DNA of 64,000 nucleotides from Thermomonas sp. XSG. GTDB taxonomy: Bacteria; Pseudomonadota; Gammaproteobacteria; Xanthomonadales; Xanthomonadaceae. The stretch covers positions 1,070,001-1,134,000 of the forward strand of contig NZ_CP061497.1 of the NCBI RefSeq assembly GCF_014678725.1. Reading direction: 5' to 3'. The notes beneath the pieces are model-generated. The model was given only the letters and a program-made list of their open reading frames with translations. It ran no database searches and had not been told where the DNA came from. Position 1 is the first letter of the stretch. Each line of letters opens with the position of its first letter. The position numbers were made by a program, and so were the translations under genes. Positions 62,621 through 64,000 of this stretch are shown here, in pieces.

Positions 62621-63385
62621 ATGTGTCTGGTCGCCCTCGCCTGGAACGTGCATCCCCGCTGGCGACTGGTGGTGGCCGGCAATCGCGATGAACTGCACGC
62701 CCGCCCCACCGCGGCACTGGCCCGCTGGGCGGACGCGCCGGTACTGGCAGGGCGCGACCTGTGCTCCGGGGGCACCTGGATGGGACTGGGCCCGGATGGT
62801 CGGGTGGCGGTGGTCACCAATGTGCGCAACGGGCTGGCGCCGCCCTTCGCCGGCCCGTCGCGTGGCGAGCTGCCGCTGCGCTTCCTCGCCGGCCGCGACC
62901 CGGCCCCGGCCTACGCGGCCGCACTCGCTGGCGAGGCCGGGCGGTACGCCCCGTTCAACCTGCTGGTGGCCGATGCCAACGCATGCGCCTATGTCGGCCA
63001 TCACCCGGATGTCGCACGCGAACACCGGCTGGCGCGTGGCACCTACGGCCTGTCCAACGGCGCCTTCGACGCGCCCTGGCCGAAAACCACGCGCCTGCGC
63101 GGGGTGCTGGCGGCATGGGCCGACGCCGGCGAGACCGACCCGGAGCCACTGTGGGCAGCGCTGGCGGACGAGCAAATCGCAGACGACAACCTGTTGCCGG
63201 ATACCGGGGTGGGCCTGGCGCTGGAGCGGCGGCTGTCCGCTGCCTTCATCCGCGAACAGGACTACGGCACCCGCGCCAGCACGCTGGTGCTGGTGGGGCA
63301 CGACGGCAGCACCCGCATCCACGAGCGCCGCTTCGGACCGGGCGGGGTGTTCGAAGGCGAAACCATGCTCGAGTCCGCGCCCTGA
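62621..63385 (+). CDS. NRDE/TANGO2 family protein
   Basis: This 254-residue protein has the family start MCLVALAW with Cys2, followed by VVAGNRDELHARPT (NRDE at 21-24), GGTWMGLGPDGRVAVVTNVRN and the YGLSNGAFDAPWPKT block. The family is linked to lipid or haem handling in eukaryotes; the bacterial role is unknown. I chose the ATG at 62621 because Cys at position 2 is conserved in the family; an upstream ATG at 62591 would add ten residues. The stop immediately precedes the rnpB promoter. Confidence 0.92.
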   Translation: MCLVALAWNVHPRWRLVVAGNRDELHARPTAALARWADAPVLAGRDLCSGGTWMGLGPDGRVAVVTNVRNGLAPPFAGPSRGELPLRFLAGRDPAPAYAAALAGEAGRYAPFNLLVADANACAYVGHHPDVAREHRLARGTYGLSNGAFDAPWPKTTRLRGVLAAWADAGETDPEPLWAALADEQIADDNLLPDTGVGLALERRLSAAFIREQDYGTRASTLVLVGHDGSTRIHERRFGPGGVFEGETMLESAP

Positions 63386-63414
63386 ACGACATCACGGCGC
63401 CGCCACCGTACAAT
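63386..63414 (+). promoter_or_regulatory. Promoter of rnpB
   Basis: ACGACA (63386-63391), a 17-base spacer and TACAAT (63409-63414) end 7 bases before the 5' end of the RNase P RNA. Because the RNA end is set by its P1 pairing, this calibrates the distance from -10 box to start in this genome. Confidence 0.75.
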
Positions 63415-63421
63415 GGCCGCT

Positions 63422-63787
63422 GGCGGAGTCGGCCAGGCAGTCGCGTCACCGGAAACGGTGCCGAGGAAAGTCCGGGCTCCACAGGGCACGGTGCCAGGTA
63501 ACGCCTGGGCGGCGAGAGCCGACGGAAAGTGCAACAGAAAGATACCGCCCAAGACTGCTTCGGCAGGACGGCAAGGGTGAAATGGTGCGGTAAGAGCGCA
63601 CCGCGAGTCTGGCAACAGACCGGCACGGCAAACCCCACCGGGAGCAAGACCAAATAGGGAGACGATGAGGCGGCCCGCCGAGTCTCCGGGTAGGTTGCTT
63701 GAGCGTAGCGGTGACGCTGCGCCTAGAGGAATGACTGCCGCGGCGCGCAAGCGTCGAACAGGACCCGGCTTATCGGCCGGCTCCGCC
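63422..63787 (+). ncRNA. rnpB: RNase P RNA (class A)
   Basis: The RNA of about 366 bases matures tRNA 5' ends. The 5' and 3' ends pair over 13 bases (GGCGGAGTCGGCC with GGCCGGCTCCGCC, P1). The universal CR-I block GAGGAAAGTCCGGGCTCC is near 63470, AGGGTGAAATGGTGCGGTAAGAGCGCACCG (in pieces) near 63570, and ACCCGGCTTATCGGCC closes the molecule. Ends are set from P1 and may be off by a few bases. Confidence 0.96.
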
Positions 63788-63840
63788 GCCTTCCATTGCG
63801 CTGATCGCAATTGAAGGCCCCAAGGTTTGCTGCGCAAACC
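63788..63840. terminator. Two tandem stem-loops after rnpB
   Basis: A 13-bp stem with one mismatch (63788-63800 with 63806-63818) is followed by a perfect GGTTTGC/GCAAACC hairpin (63824-63840). There is no T-tract. They lie between convergent rnpB and rsmI and could end or trim either transcript. Confidence 0.45.
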
Positions 63841-63866
63841 CTGGCCCCGGGCCTCCACGGACCTGC

Positions 63867-64000
63867 TCAATCCGATCCGTACAGTTCCTTGCGCGGCGCG
63901 CCGGACAGCTCCGCCGCCAGCTTCGCGGCAGTCGAGGGCGGCAGGTGGTCCTTGAGCCTGGCGTACAGGCGACGGCCTTCATGCACCTTGGCGTCCGCAT
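63867..64000 (-). CDS. rsmI: 16S rRNA C1402 2'-O-methyltransferase, C-terminal end only
   Basis: Only the last 44 codons are in the window; the rest lies beyond base 64000. The reading frame ends in LPPSTAAKLAAELSGAPRKE-LYGSD, which matches the C-terminal helical segment of RsmI (helix-turn-helix-like end with K-A-L-Y pattern). RsmI methylates the same nucleotide as RsmH, encoded 2 kb away. The rnpB-rsmI neighbourhood is also known in other gammaproteobacteria. Moderate certainty because only the tail is visible. Confidence 0.72.
   Translation of the reverse strand, partial: ADAKVHEGRRLYARLKDHLPPSTAAKLAAELSGAPRKELYGSD

Overview
This 64-kb window is high-GC chromosomal DNA, almost fully coding, from a gammaproteobacterium of the Xanthomonadaceae/Lysobacteraceae type (Xanthomonas, Lysobacter, Luteimonas and relatives). 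I infer this from the gene set and order: rnpB and rsmI beside a dcw cluster that runs mraZ to ftsZ and then lpxC, a DUF721 gene, an M23 peptidase, secA and mutT; pilB-pilC-pilD-coaE; a PPi-dependent phosphofructokinase with a proton-pumping pyrophosphatase; and sucCD next to pilS/pilR. I cannot name a genus. I saw no tRNA, rRNA, CRISPR array or insertion sequence.

Layout. 1-8.5 kb holds housekeeping genes: a DUF192 protein cut by the window edge, rubredoxin, hemL, a voltage-gated ion channel, a Cys/Met-metabolism PLP enzyme, gloA-argD, an SDR oxidoreductase and a DedA/PAP2/LssY-type fusion. 8.5-18.5 kb holds mpl, adk, PPi-PFK, a CsgG-like secreted protein, DUF167, a small secreted protein, hppA and sucDC; two long perfect inverted repeats lie between genes here. 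18.5-40.5 kb is a type IV pilus region: pilS and pilR (convergent), two tandem short pilin genes each behind a sigma-54 promoter, then after a 13-kb glycan island pilB, pilC, pilD and coaE. The island (about 23.0-35.8 kb) carries a TMTC-like GT-C/TPR membrane protein, an OafA-type acyltransferase, an unknown zinc-ribbon protein, a broken gmd remnant, a flippase, an FkbM methyltransferase and a GT4 on the plus strand. A tightly overlapping five-gene operon (GT2-GT4-methyltransferase-GT4-GT2) faces it on the minus strand. Base composition falls sharply around 29.93-30.4 kb, a sign of mosaic transfer. 40.5-63.4 kb is the mutT-secA-M23-lpxC-dcw block. The window ends with a TANGO2-like protein, the RNase P RNA and the 3' end of rsmI.

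How it works together. The dcw genes make the peptidoglycan precursor and the divisome; from mraZ to ftsA every stop overlaps the next start, so translation is probably coupled. murD is absent from the cluster, in line with the unusual MurD2/MurL route known in Xanthomonas. PilS/PilR should drive sigma-54 transcription of the pilins, PilD matures them and PilB/PilC assemble the fibre. The glycan island between pilin and motor genes may decorate the pilin or another surface polymer (inference). PPi-PFK and H+-PPase together suggest a pyrophosphate-based energy economy.

A recurring regulatory theme is a TATAAT-like box placed 6-8 bases before the ATG with no Shine-Dalgarno sequence (rubredoxin, the DedA fusion, pilS, coaE, lpxC, TANGO2), which suggests leaderless mRNAs.
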